DNA from: Rhizobium hidalgonense
GTDB taxonomy: Bacteria > Pseudomonadota > Alphaproteobacteria > Rhizobiales > Rhizobiaceae
Direction of reading: 5' to 3'
Length of the DNA: 64,000 bases
Assembly: GCF_002914525.1 (NCBI RefSeq)
Contig: NZ_LODW01000011.1
Location: forward strand, 1 to 64,000
Part shown: positions 9,317-18,368 of the stretch, in pieces
Layout: every line of letters begins with the position of its first letter
How positions within the stretch are numbered: the first letter of the stretch is position 1
Notes under the pieces: generated by a model
Database searches by the model: none
What the model saw: the letters and a program-made list of their open reading frames with translations, nothing else
Told to the model about the DNA's origin: nothing
Position numbers and translations under genes: made by a program

Positions 9317-10084
9317 TTGCCCCACGGCTTGATCCGGCTTCTGTCCCGCACCACGCGTGATGTGTCGCCCACGGTGGCCGAAGAGCGTCTCGTGGAAAGC
9401 ATTCAACCCCATTTCGAAAGCATCGCCGCCGGCATCAGCGCCGTCAGTGCGCTGCGTGACAAGCCCTCGGGCGAAATCCGGATCGTGTGCCCCGACGACG
9501 CCGTCGAACTGGTCTTTCGTTCGAGGCTGCCGGCCTTTCTGCGTGATTACCCGGATATCGCCGTGGAACTCATCGTCGACAACGGGTTCACCAATATCGT
9601 CGAACGCCAGTTCGACGCCGGGGTACGGCTTGGCGAAGCGATTGCACGCGACATGGTGGCCGCTCGCATCGGCCCCGACGTCTCCTATGCCGTGGTCGGA
9701 TCACCGGAATATTTTGCGGGTCGCACCGCGCCTTTGACCCCGCACGACCTGACGGACCACAATTGCGTCAACCTGCGGCTTCCAACGTCAGGCGGGCTCT
9801 ATGCCTGGGAGTTCGAGAAGGACGGTCGCGAATCCAGCGTCCGTGTCGAGGGGCAACTCACCCTGAGCAACATAGGATCAGCGATCCATGCCGCTCTTGA
9901 TGGTGTCGGGCTGGCCTATGTGCCGAGGGACCTCGTCCGACCATATGTCGACAGCGGCCGGTTGCAGGAAGTACTCGCAGATTGGGCGCCAACATTTCAG
10001 GGGTATCATCTCTACTACCCCAGCCGGCGCCATCCATCGCCTGCCTTCTCTACCTTCCTGGAAGCCTTCCGATACCGGCGTTGA
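9317..10084 (+). pseudogene. LysR family regulator lacking its DNA-binding domain
   Basis: The 255-residue frame begins with a TTG codon and enters the LysR family only at the end of the HTH: GLIRLLSRTTRDVSPT corresponds to the usual L-G-x-RLL-x-RTTR-x-V-x-PT. The whole effector-binding domain follows (SGEIRIVCPDDAVELVFRSR to the end, with FDAGVRLGEAIARDMVAARI and GVGLAYVPRDLVRPYV typical of the subgroup). About 60 N-terminal residues carrying the recognition helix are missing, and I find no matching helix in the 240 bp upstream in any frame. It is therefore called a 5'-truncated pseudogene. The remaining frame is undamaged, so the loss may be recent or the product may act as a dimerising fragment. 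Confidence 0.7.
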
Positions 10085-10235
10085 CAATCTTTTGAGGCGA
10101 TTGCCACCGTGGTCGCATGCTTGCTGTCGCTTCACACGGATGGCCGCAATAGGGGCCGACAGCCGGCGGCGCGGGCGTTCCCAAGCCCCGTGCAAAGAAG
10201 CTTCTCGAATATCCTCGTCGAACCACAGGAGTGGC

Positions 10236-11129
10236 TTACATGGCAACCGGCTCCAACGTGCCGAACCATGCCACCAGGCCGATGATCGCAAGCGCCAGGA
10301 CGATTTCGACAGTGGTTCCGATCCTGAGTGCTGCCACAGATCCGTGAGGCCGGGAGAGCTTTGGCACGAGCACATACCTGTTGAAGATCGCCAGTCCGAT
10401 CATCGACAGGACGAGGAGGATCTTCAGGGAAAGCAGAAGCTGATAGTCAACGGACCAGTCGAGCGGGAAACCGCCGATGATCAGGAACATGTTGGCGATG
10501 CCGGAGATCAACACCACACTGACCGCGACGTGGCCCGCCGTGGAGAAACGGATGAGCGCCGTCGTCGCGTTACGACCGGCCTGGCGATCGGACAGCAGCG
10601 GCAAAATCAACGCGACCGCGATCAGCGCCCCAAACCAGGCGCCTCCCGCCAGCACGTGGATGATATCGTTGCCCCGATGCAGGGCGCGAAGCCAGCCGGT
10701 GTTCATGGCGGCATGGCCGCTCGCGGCAAGACCGGCCAACAGGAATCCCGCGGCGATCGTCATGGTAGCGGCCCGCAATCGCATGGGGGCCGCGACGTAT
10801 GTGAGAAAAACAAAGGCGGCTCCCGCCGCCTGCCAGATCCAGGCAGTGCCGATCGTCGTGCCGGAAATAATATCCAGCATTGCATTGAAATCAGATGCAT
10901 ACGCCCAGTCTCCATTGAGGATCGCGGACCTGAAGGGGAGGGCAAGGACCGTGGCGGAGAGAATGCAGCCGATTGCAAGGGCTCGAAGCCGATATTGCCG
11001 TGCCCAGATATTCCCGGAAAGGGATGCGGGAACGAGCAGCCACAGATATGCGGAACTGCCCCATAGATACAGGGCAGCGATGTCCAGGAAAAAGCGGCAA
11101 GCGATATAGGCTGTCTCGGGCGTGATCAC
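10236..11129 (-). CDS. copD: Copper resistance protein CopD (inner membrane)
   Basis: A 297-residue polytopic membrane protein of the CopD family, with about eight hydrophobic segments (for example FFLDIAALYLWGSSAYLWLL, AAGAAFVFLTYVAAP, LLLSLKILLVLSMIGLAIFN). Family marks include LAASGHAAMNTG and the histidine segment NDIIHVLAGGAWFGALI. It works with periplasmic CopC in copper uptake or handling. It starts with GTG whose four bases GTGA overlap the copC stop, which shows tight translational coupling. Length is normal for the family. Confidence 0.88.
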   Translation of the reverse strand: MITPETAYIACRFFLDIAALYLWGSSAYLWLLVPASLSGNIWARQYRLRALAIGCILSATVLALPFRSAILNGDWAYASDFNAMLDIISGTTIGTAWIWQAAGAAFVFLTYVAAPMRLRAATMTIAAGFLLAGLAASGHAAMNTGWLRALHRGNDIIHVLAGGAWFGALIAVALILPLLSDRQAGRNATTALIRFSTAGHVAVSVVLISGIANMFLIIGGFPLDWSVDYQLLLSLKILLVLSMIGLAIFNRYVLVPKLSRPHGSVAALRIGTTVEIVLALAIIGLVAWFGTLEPVAM

Positions 11130-11497
11130 GGCTTGACGGTGAAGGTATAGCTGCCGTTGGTCTTGTGACCATCGGTCGAAAGCACATGCCAGTCGACGGT
11201 GTAGTCGCCTGGTGCCAGCGTTGTGGAAACGGGGACCGTCAGGACCTTGCCATCGTCCTTCAGCCCGGCTTCGCCAAGCTTGATGTCCTTCTTGCCCGGG
11301 TCTGTGACCTTTACGCCGCTGAACTTGAGATCAAGTTCTTCGGTGAAAGTCAGGTCGAGTTCGCCGGGAGAGACGACGGAGGCCTTCTCGGCTGGGCTCG
11401 AAGTTTTCAGGTGGGCGTGAGCCAAGGCATGGCCGGTGGCCGCGGCCGTCACGATCAGTGCAATGGATGCGATGCGGGGGAGTTTTGACATGGTCAT
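11126..11497 (-). CDS. copC: Copper resistance protein CopC (periplasmic)
   Basis: A 123-residue periplasmic copper carrier. A signal peptide (residues about 1-25, SIALIVTAAATGHALAHA) precedes the mature start HAHLKTSSPAEKASV, where the N-terminal His is a copper ligand in the family. Other conserved parts are LTFTEELDLKFSGVKV and the closing DWHVLSTDGHKTNGSYTF, which supplies further His/Asp ligands. The start chosen is the ATG at 11497 with AAGGAAA about 10 bases before it; the frame is open further up to 11602, but that part precedes the signal peptide and overlaps the upstream gene. It overlaps copD by 4 bp. Confidence 0.9.
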   Translation of the reverse strand: MTMSKLPRIASIALIVTAAATGHALAHAHLKTSSPAEKASVVSPGELDLTFTEELDLKFSGVKVTDPGKKDIKLGEAGLKDDGKVLTVPVSTTLAPGDYTVDWHVLSTDGHKTNGSYTFTVKP

Positions 11498-11588
11498 CTC
11501 ACGTGTTTCCTTTGAAGTTGCCAGTCGGAGTGGGTGTTTGTCAAAGTTTCGCCAAGGGGCGGGTGCGATCGTCTTCATCGGCACATTC

Positions 11589-12962
11589 TCAAGCGAAGAC
11601 ACGCCGAAGCGGCGGGATCGTGCGAATAATGGCCTGGTCGACCGCGATCATCAGCAGGATGGCGAGACCGGTCAGCGGAAACGCCAAGGCGTAGACGGCC
11701 GCGATGGTCCATAGGCCGATATAAACCGATCGCCGCGGCGGCATCGGCGGAACCCCCACACGTCCGGACGGCCGCCGCTTCCACCACATGACGACGCCGG
11801 TCACGCAGGAAAGAACGATCGCCAGGCAGGTGGCGAGCATCAGGAATTGATTGGCGCGACCGAATTCGCGCCCCTGGTGGACGTTGATGCCCCACTCGAT
11901 AGCTTTTCCGAAAATCGGATACTGGCCGTAGGAGATGTCGACGAGCGGCTTGCCGGAATATTGGTCGATGTGGATGGTCCGCTCCTTGGCGAGATCATCG
12001 GGATAGATCGCCGCCGAATAGACCCCGGCTTCACCGGAAGGCATGGCAAGGTCGAAACCGGGCGTCAGACCGGCAGCCTTTGCGATTTCGACGGCCCTGT
12101 TCAGGCCGATCGGCTTGTTCGATCGGGCGGCGGGAAGGTCGGAGAGCGGGACTGGAGCCTGTTCGACGCTCCAGCCGACCACAGGCAGGATGTCCTGGGT
12201 AACCTTCTCAGATTTCGGTACATCGTCCCAGAGTTGCGTGGGATAGCCCAGGCCATGGCTTCCGAGCCAGGCCTGCACGTTCGAACCCCAGTAGCCCGAC
12301 CACGGCATGCCGGTGATCGCCAGGAAGAAGATCAGAATGCCAGCGAAGGCACCGGTAACGGCATGCAGGTCACGCCAGAAGACACGTCGGGCCGGCGTGC
12401 CGCGGACGGTAACGACGCCGCCCGTCTGGCGGCGCGGCCACCAGAGATAGATGCCGGTCACGACAAGCACCATGGCGAATCCGCCGGCAATCTCGATCAG
12501 CTTGTTTGGAAAGCCCCCAAACAAAGCAAGACTATGGATACGCTTGACGACGTAGTTGAACTCTTCGGTCGAGCCGACCGTATCGAGAATCTTGCCGCTA
12601 TAGGGATCGATGAAGACGAGCGTGGAACCGCCATTGCCTGACACCGTGACGATGGCCGAGCGCTCAGGCGTTGCCGGGTCCTTGTAGGAGGTGACAGCTG
12701 AGCCAGGGACGGCGGCCGTCGCGATCTCCGTCAGCTTTTCCGGCGCCAGCGGTTGACCTGAAGCGACGACGTCATAGCGATAGGCGAAGACGCTTTCGTT
12801 GATCTCGTTCTTGAAGAGATAGAGCGAGCCGGTGATTGCGAGGTTCAGCAGGAAGGGGACGACGAGAAGTCCGGCGAAGAAGTGCCAGCGCCATATGGCG
12901 CGATAAAGCGAGACGCCGGATGCGGCGTTTTCCGCCGGAGCGGCGGAGGTGATTGTCGACAT
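11589..12962 (-). CDS. PepSY-associated transmembrane protein (PiuB-like)
   Basis: A 457-residue inner-membrane protein of the PepSY_TM family. It has four to five transmembrane helices: FFAGLLVVPFLLNLAITGSL near residue 30, IEIAGGFAMVLVVTGIYLWW near 170, GAFAGILIFFLAITGMPW near 210, and two near the C-terminus (CLAIVLSCVTGVVMWWKRR, LTGLAILLMIAVDQ). Periplasmic PepSY-like segments (LVFIDPYSGKILDTVG and IHIDQYSGKPLVDISYGQYP) lie between them, and conserved His residues (WRWHFFAG, KRIHSLAL, NVHQGREFG) resemble those of ferric reductase-like family members. It lies in an apparent operon with a DUF2946-like protein and copCD, so a role in copper or siderophore-iron handling is likely. Confidence 0.85.
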   Translation of the reverse strand: MSTITSAAPAENAASGVSLYRAIWRWHFFAGLLVVPFLLNLAITGSLYLFKNEINESVFAYRYDVVASGQPLAPEKLTEIATAAVPGSAVTSYKDPATPERSAIVTVSGNGGSTLVFIDPYSGKILDTVGSTEEFNYVVKRIHSLALFGGFPNKLIEIAGGFAMVLVVTGIYLWWPRRQTGGVVTVRGTPARRVFWRDLHAVTGAFAGILIFFLAITGMPWSGYWGSNVQAWLGSHGLGYPTQLWDDVPKSEKVTQDILPVVGWSVEQAPVPLSDLPAARSNKPIGLNRAVEIAKAAGLTPGFDLAMPSGEAGVYSAAIYPDDLAKERTIHIDQYSGKPLVDISYGQYPIFGKAIEWGINVHQGREFGRANQFLMLATCLAIVLSCVTGVVMWWKRRPSGRVGVPPMPPRRSVYIGLWTIAAVYALAFPLTGLAILLMIAVDQAIIRTIPPLRRVFA

Positions 12963-13043
12963 GATGAAATTCCGGATCCGTGGCCGCTGGCAAAGGCGCG
13001 GCCGAATACAAAGGGCGCGCCTCAGCGGGGCTTATGCGCGGGT

Positions 13044-13445
13044 TCAGGTCAGGATCGGATCGGAAGGAGGGGCTCTGGGACCGGTGTTGGGCGGGTAAAT
13101 TTGCCGACGGAAGGCTTCGATGCGGATCGGAAGATCCACCCGAACGGAAAATGCGACGGCTTTCCCGGCGATGTCTGCAGGCGGCGGCAGGAGGACGGAA
13201 GCGCTGATCCGGCAGGCTTCGCAGCCATGATTGTGCAGCTTGTGATCGGTGCCCGTGTTGCCTTCGTCGTCGGTGACCGTGACGCATAGCGTGGGTAGCG
13301 TCCCGTCCGGAAGCACATATTCGGCAAGGTTAACGGGGTCGGCCGCGATCGCCGGGGCCTGGTGCGCAAATCCGACAGACACGAGTGCGATGGCGCACAG
13401 AATGCGCACCAGCCATTTTCCGGTCATGTCCAAACGACTTTGCAT
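13044..13445 (-). CDS. DUF2946-like small secreted/membrane-anchored protein
   Basis: A 133-residue protein that starts with an N-terminal hydrophobic segment (WLVRILCAIALVSVGFAHQ, residues about 10-28), then has a DHKLHNHGCEACRISASVLL stretch with His and two Cys suited to metal binding, and ends IYPPNTGPRAPP. The His/Cys cluster followed by a terminal R-x-PP motif is how I recognise DUF2946-type proteins, which often accompany copper genes. The ATG at 13445 is preferred because GGGGGAA lies just upstream; the frame continues 19 residues further. It heads the PepSY-copC-copD operon. Function is unknown; metal sensing or buffering in the periplasm is a guess. Confidence 0.7.
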   Translation of the reverse strand: MQSRLDMTGKWLVRILCAIALVSVGFAHQAPAIAADPVNLAEYVLPDGTLPTLCVTVTDDEGNTGTDHKLHNHGCEACRISASVLLPPPADIAGKAVAFSVRVDLPIRIEAFRRQIYPPNTGPRAPPSDPILT

Positions 13446-13530
13446 GGTTCCCCCGCCATCCGGCGTGAAAACGTTGATAATGCTGCCGAGCCGAAAGCTC
13501 AATGCGGCAATGTAGCCGCAGGGTCAATGA

Positions 13531-14025
13531 TCACGAAAGGCTTGAACCGAACTTGTCCCAGCCTTCCTTGATCGTCTCCATCGCGACGTTGGTCGAGGTG
13601 TTGGCAACGTGGGGCAGCGTCGAGATGCGCTCGCCGAGAACGCGGCGGTAGCGGCCGATGTCGCGGGTGCGGATCTTCAGGAGGTAGTCGAACCTGCCGG
13701 CGATCATGTGGCATTCCTCGACTTCCCTGATCTTCTTGATGGCGTCGTTGAAGCTTTTCAGCGCCGCCTCACGGGTGTCGGAGAGCTTCACCTCGACGAA
13801 AGCGATGTGGTCGAGCTGCATTTTCGCTGGATTGAGGACCGCCTTGAAGCCTTCGATATAGCCATCGTTGATCAGCCGTTTGAAGCGCAACTGGCAGGGC
13901 GTCTTCGAGAGGCCGACCCGTGCCGCCAGATCGGTGATCGACAGCCTGCCGTCCTCGGCGAGCGCCGCGAGGATCTTTCTGTCGAATTGGTCCAATTCAC
14001 TAAAGACGTCAGGTTCTGTGGTCAT
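13531..14025 (-). CDS. putR: Lrp/AsnC family activator of proline utilisation
   Basis: A 164-residue Lrp-type regulator. The HTH is at residues about 10-60 (LDQFDRKILAALAEDGRLSI, then LAARVGLSKTPCQLRFKRL), followed by the RAM ligand-binding domain (HIAFVEVKLSDTREAALKSF, CHMIAGRFDYLLKIRTRDIG). In rhizobia and Agrobacterium a divergent Lrp-type PutR activates putA in response to proline, and this gene has the same arrangement. The ATG at 14025 is chosen because it starts the conserved domain; an upstream extension to 14154 is open but has no family sequence. Confidence 0.9.
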   Translation of the reverse strand: MTTEPDVFSELDQFDRKILAALAEDGRLSITDLAARVGLSKTPCQLRFKRLINDGYIEGFKAVLNPAKMQLDHIAFVEVKLSDTREAALKSFNDAIKKIREVEECHMIAGRFDYLLKIRTRDIGRYRRVLGERISTLPHVANTSTNVAMETIKEGWDKFGSSLS

Positions 14026-14197
14026 TTGAACTTTCCGTGGTCTGTTTATAAGTTCATACAGCTTGAAAACTGGCAAAATCAAGTGAGATCGCGATTTGCG
14101 GCTGTGGTAGATTATGCGTCGGCAATGGGAGGAAGGCGTAAGCGCCTCGCGCATTGTCGGGATCGGCAGCGGCGCCGCACCAAAAGGGGGATCACAG

Positions 14198-14404
14198 ATG
14201 TACGAGAAACAAGCGGGTGACGATCTGAAACCCGATTTGCTGGTTCACTACAGGCCGGTGGCGATAAGAGCGGTTGCCGCGGCATTCACCCTCAAGCGCG
14301 ACAAGCCGGATGCGCGCCCGCTTCGCGAGACGGAATATTCCGGCCCCGCTTTTATGGACGATGCGCTCTGGGACGACGAGCCCAGTGTTCCATTTATCCG
14401 TTAG
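14198..14404 (+). CDS. Small hypothetical protein between putR and putA
   Basis: A 68-residue frame starting MYEKQAGDDLKPDLLVHY with a strong AAAGGGGG ribosome binding site 6-7 bases before the ATG. It is soluble, with no signal or membrane segment, and has a polar, Asp-rich end (FMDDALWDDEPSVPFIR). Its stop lies 28 bp before the putA ATG, so it would lead the putA transcript. I know no family for it. The good ribosome binding site and position favour a real small gene; the alternative is a leader that controls putA translation. Confidence 0.5.
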   Translation: MYEKQAGDDLKPDLLVHYRPVAIRAVAAAFTLKRDKPDARPLRETEYSGPAFMDDALWDDEPSVPFIR

Positions 14405-14432
14405 ACGAAACATTCATTGATCAGGGACTCCC

Positions 14433-17400
14433 ATGTTGAACGCAGCGATCGACCCCGCATCCTCCAATGATCCCGCCGGCAGTGCGCCGTTTGCCGCCTT
14501 TGCCCCGCCGATCCGGCCGCAATCCGAACTTCGCCAGGCGATCACGGCCGCTTATCGCCGCCCGGAAACCGAATGCTTGCCGCCGCTGGTTGCGGCCGCG
14601 CGCGTCTCCGAGGCGAAGCGCTATGACATTCGCAGCACCGCCCGGACGCTGATCGAAGCGTTGAGAGCCAAGCACAAGGGCACCGGCGTCGAAGGGCTGG
14701 TGCAGGAATATTCGCTTTCCAGCCAGGAAGGTGTCGCGCTGATGTGCCTTGCCGAAGCGCTGCTGCGCATTCCCGATACGGACACCCGTGATGCGCTGAT
14801 CCGCGATAAGATCTCCGAGGGCAACTGGACCTCTCATATCGGCGGCGGTAAATCCATGTTCGTCAACGCCGCCACCTGGGGCCTCGTCGTCACCGGTAAG
14901 TTGACTTCGACGGTCAACGACCGCAGCCTGTCGGCGGCGCTGACGCGGCTGATCGCGCGCGCCGGCGAGCCGGTCATCCGTCGCGGCGTCGATATGGCGA
15001 TGCGCATGATGGGCGAGCAGTTCGTCACCGGCGAAACGATCGAGGAGGCGCTGAAGCGCGCCCGGCCGCTCGAAGCGCGCGGTTTCCGCTATTCCTACGA
15101 CATGCTGGGCGAGGCCGCGACAACGGCCGCCGACGCTGAACGTTATTTCAAGGATTACGAAAAGGCGATCCACGCCATCGGCAAGGCGTCGGATGGGCGC
15201 GGCATCTATGACGGACCTGGCATTTCGATCAAGCTTTCGGCCCTGCATCCTCGCTACGCGAGGGCGCAGGCCGGCCGGGTGATGGGCGAGCTGCTGCCGA
15301 AGGTCAAGGCGCTCGCCATTCTCGCCAAGTCCTATGACATCGGTCTCAACATCGACGCCGAAGAGGCCGACCGGCTGGAGCTTTCGCTCGATCTGCTCGA
15401 AGAGCTCTGCTTTGCCCCCGATCTCGCCGGATGGAACGGGCTGGGCTTCGTCGTCCAGGCCTATGGCAAGCGCTGCCCCTTCGTGCTTGATTATGTCATC
15501 GATCTTGCGCGTCGTTCAGGGCGCCGGGTCATGCTGCGTCTGGTCAAGGGCGCTTATTGGGATGCGGAAATTAAGCGCGCCCAGCTCGACGGTCTCGACG
15601 ACTATCCGGTCTATACCCGCAAGATCTATACCGACGTCGCCTATATCGCCTGCGCCCGCAAGCTGCTTGCCGCCCCCGATGCCGTCTTCCCGCAGTTTGC
15701 CAGCCACAATGCCCAGACGCTGGCTGCGATCTATCATCTCGCCGGTCCCGATTTCACCGTCGGCAAATACGAGTTCCAGTGCCTGCACGGCATGGGCGAA
15801 CCGCTCTATGATGAGGTCGTCGGCAAGGAAAAGCTCGATCGGCCCTGCCGCATCTATGCGCCGGTGGGAACACATGAGACGCTGCTCGCCTATCTGGTCC
15901 GGCGTCTCCTGGAAAACGGCGCCAATTCCTCCTTCGTGCACCGTATCTCCGATCCGAACGTCTCGGTCGAGGCGCTGATCGCCGATCCCGCTGAGACCGT
16001 CGCTGCCATGCCGGTCGTCGGCGCCCCGCACGCGCAGATCGCCGCGCCGAAGGCGCTTTACGGCAGTGCGCGCGCCAATTCGGACGGCCTCGATCTGTCG
16101 AACGAGGCGACCCTTTCCGATCTGGCGCAGGTGCTCGCCGCCTCTGCCGTAAGTCCATGGCATGCGCTGCCGATTCTCGCCGATGGCTCGACGGACGGGG
16201 TGACGCGTGACGTCCTCAATCCCGCCGATCACCGCGACGTCGTCGGCACGGTCACCGAGCTGAGGGTCGAAGACGCCGCCCGGATCGTTGCGATGGCTGC
16301 CGAGCATGCGCCGCAATGGGCGGCCGTACCACCGGGCGAGCGTGCGGCGTGCCTGGAGCGTGCCGCCGACATCATGCAGGCCCGCATCAAGACGCTGATG
16401 GGCATCATCATGCGCGAGGCCGGCAAATCTGCGGCCAATGCCGTCGGCGAAGTGCGTGAGGCGATCGACTTCCTGCGTTATTACGCCGAACAGGCGCGCA
16501 AGACCCTCGGGCCGTCTCATGCGCCCCTCGGTCCCATCGTCTGCATCAGCCCGTGGAATTTTCCGCTGGCGATTTTCACCGGGCAGGTTGCCGCCGCTCT
16601 GGTGGCCGGCAATCCCGTGCTTGCCAAGCCTGCCGGTGTTACGCCGATCATCGCCTCGGAGAGTGTCAAGATCCTCCACGAGGCGGGCGTGCCTGTGGGC
16701 GCCCTGCAGTTCGTGCCCGGCAGCGGCCGCCTCGGTGCCGGCATGGTTGGCGCTGCCGAAACGGCAGGCGTCATGTTTACCGGCTCGACCGAAGTTGCCC
16801 GCATGATCCAGGCGCAGTTGGCCGAGCGGCTGTCTTCGACCGGAAAGCCGATCCCGCTGATTGCCGAAACCGGCGGGCAGAACGGGATGATCGTCGACTC
16901 CTCGGCCTTGGCCGAACAGGTGGTGGCCGACGTCATTGCCTCGGCTTTCGACAGCGCCGGCCAGCGCTGCTCGGCGCTCCGTGTTCTCTGCCTGCAGGAC
17001 GATGTGGCCGACCGGACCCTCAACATGCTGAAGGGCGCCTTCCGCGAGCTGACCATCGGCCGCACCGACCGGCTGAGCATCGATGTCGGCCCCGTCATCA
17101 ACGATGGCGCAAAGGCCGAGATCGACCAGCATATCGAGCAGATGCGCGGCCTCGGCCGCAAGGTGGATCAGCTGCCATTGCCCGAAAGTGCCGGGGCGGG
17201 GACGTTCGTTCCGCCGACGATCATCGAGATCAAGTCCCTGTCGGATCTGACGCGGGAAATCTTCGGGCCGGTCCTGCATGTCGTCCGCTTCAAGCGAAAC
17301 GGCCTCGACCGGCTGATCGACGATATCAACGCATCGGGCTACGGCCTCACATTCGGGCTTCACACCCGGCTTGACGAAACAATCGCGCATGTGACGAGCC

Positions 17401-18140
17401 GCATCAAGGCCGGCAACCTCTACGTCAACCGCAACATCATCGGTGCTGTCGTCGGCGTGCAGCCTTTCGGTGGCCGCGGCCTGTCGGGCACCGGTCCGAA
17501 GGCCGGCGGTCCGCTCTATATCGGCCGGCTGGTACAGCGGGCTCCGGTGCCGCCGCAGCAGGATTCCATTCATACCGACCTCGCCCTTCGCGATTATATC
17601 GTCTGGCTCGACAAGAAGGGCTTGCCGGCCGAAGGGGAAGCGGCGCGCGGATATGCGAGCCGCTCGGCGCTTGGGCTTGAGCGCGAGCTCACCGGTCCGG
17701 TCGGCGAACGCAATCTTTACGCGCTCCATCCCCGCGGCCGCATTCTTGTCGTGCCGCAGACCGAAACCGGGCTCTATCGCCAGATCGCAGCAGCGTTGTC
17801 CACGGGCAACCACATCGTCGTGGACGCCGGCTCCCTTCCGAAATCGACCTTGGCGGATCTGCCGGCGGCCGTCGCCAGCCGGGTCTCCTGGACGTCGGAT
17901 TGGGAAAAGGACGGGCCGTTCTCCGGCGCACTCGTCGAGGGAGATCGCGACAGGGTTCAGGCGGTCAATAAAAGGATCGCGGCTCTGCCCGGTCCGCTTC
18001 TACTGGTGCAGGCGGCATCGAGCGAGGAATTGGCGAGCGATCCCGAGGCCTATTGCCTGAACTGGCTGCTGGAGGAGGTGTCGACGTCGATCAACACCGC
18101 AGCAGCCGGCGGCAATGCAAGCCTGATGGCGATCGGCTGA
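14433..18140 (+). CDS. putA: Bifunctional proline dehydrogenase / L-glutamate gamma-semialdehyde dehydrogenase
   Basis: A 1235-residue trifunctional-length PutA that oxidises proline to glutamate at the membrane. The FAD proline dehydrogenase barrel covers residues about 90-500 (GISIKLSALHPRY, RVMLRLVKGAYWDAEIKRAQ, VYTRKIYTDVAYIACARKLL, YEFQCLHGMGEPLYDEVVG). The aldehyde dehydrogenase domain covers about 570-1050, with ETGGQNGMIVDSSALAEQV and the catalytic Cys846 in SAGQRCSALRVL. About 190 further residues form the extra C-terminal domain of long PutAs. The N-terminus lacks a ribbon-helix-helix domain, so this PutA should not be its own repressor, which agrees with control by the divergent Lrp-type putR. 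Confidence 0.97.
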   Translation: MLNAAIDPASSNDPAGSAPFAAFAPPIRPQSELRQAITAAYRRPETECLPPLVAAARVSEAKRYDIRSTARTLIEALRAKHKGTGVEGLVQEYSLSSQEGVALMCLAEALLRIPDTDTRDALIRDKISEGNWTSHIGGGKSMFVNAATWGLVVTGKLTSTVNDRSLSAALTRLIARAGEPVIRRGVDMAMRMMGEQFVTGETIEEALKRARPLEARGFRYSYDMLGEAATTAADAERYFKDYEKAIHAIGKASDGRGIYDGPGISIKLSALHPRYARAQAGRVMGELLPKVKALAILAKSYDIGLNIDAEEADRLELSLDLLEELCFAPDLAGWNGLGFVVQAYGKRCPFVLDYVIDLARRSGRRVMLRLVKGAYWDAEIKRAQLDGLDDYPVYTRKIYTDVAYIACARKLLAAPDAVFPQFASHNAQTLAAIYHLAGPDFTVGKYEFQCLHGMGEPLYDEVVGKEKLDRPCRIYAPVGTHETLLAYLVRRLLENGANSSFVHRISDPNVSVEALIADPAETVAAMPVVGAPHAQIAAPKALYGSARANSDGLDLSNEATLSDLAQVLAASAVSPWHALPILADGSTDGVTRDVLNPADHRDVVGTVTELRVEDAARIVAMAAEHAPQWAAVPPGERAACLERAADIMQARIKTLMGIIMREAGKSAANAVGEVREAIDFLRYYAEQARKTLGPSHAPLGPIVCISPWNFPLAIFTGQVAAALVAGNPVLAKPAGVTPIIASESVKILHEAGVPVGALQFVPGSGRLGAGMVGAAETAGVMFTGSTEVARMIQAQLAERLSSTGKPIPLIAETGGQNGMIVDSSALAEQVVADVIASAFDSAGQRCSALRVLCLQDDVADRTLNMLKGAFRELTIGRTDRLSIDVGPVINDGAKAEIDQHIEQMRGLGRKVDQLPLPESAGAGTFVPPTIIEIKSLSDLTREIFGPVLHVVRFKRNGLDRLIDDINASGYGLTFGLHTRLDETIAHVTSRIKAGNLYVNRNIIGAVVGVQPFGGRGLSGTGPKAGGPLYIGRLVQRAPVPPQQDSIHTDLALRDYIVWLDKKGLPAEGEAARGYASRSALGLERELTGPVGERNLYALHPRGRILVVPQTETGLYRQIAAALSTGNHIVVDAGSLPKSTLADLPAAVASRVSWTSDWEKDGPFSGALVEGDRDRVQAVNKRIAALPGPLLLVQAASSEELASDPEAYCLNWLLEEVSTSINTAAAGGNASLMAIG

Positions 18141-18368
18141 GTGACGGGACAAAAGGCCTCCAAATGGGCCCTCGTCGGCACATATGCGGCTTGATGTGCG
18201 AAAGCGTTGGCCAGCAGCAGGCCGGCACAACGAGGTTGCCCTGGTCTGAGCAAAGGGCGGTCTTTCCTATGCGGTATGGCCGTCGGTATTCACCTGACAG
18301 CTTGGCCCCGTCTGCGCTCTCCCCTGCGGGCAGTCTGCGGGATTTGGACGAGGTGGGCCAGTTGATGG

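Noticed and set aside
14421..17813. Long minus-strand frames opposite putA (275 and 765 residues)
   Set aside because: They are antisense to a clear PutA in a GC-rich genome, lack any family sequence and have arginine/aspartate-rich composition typical of shadow frames.
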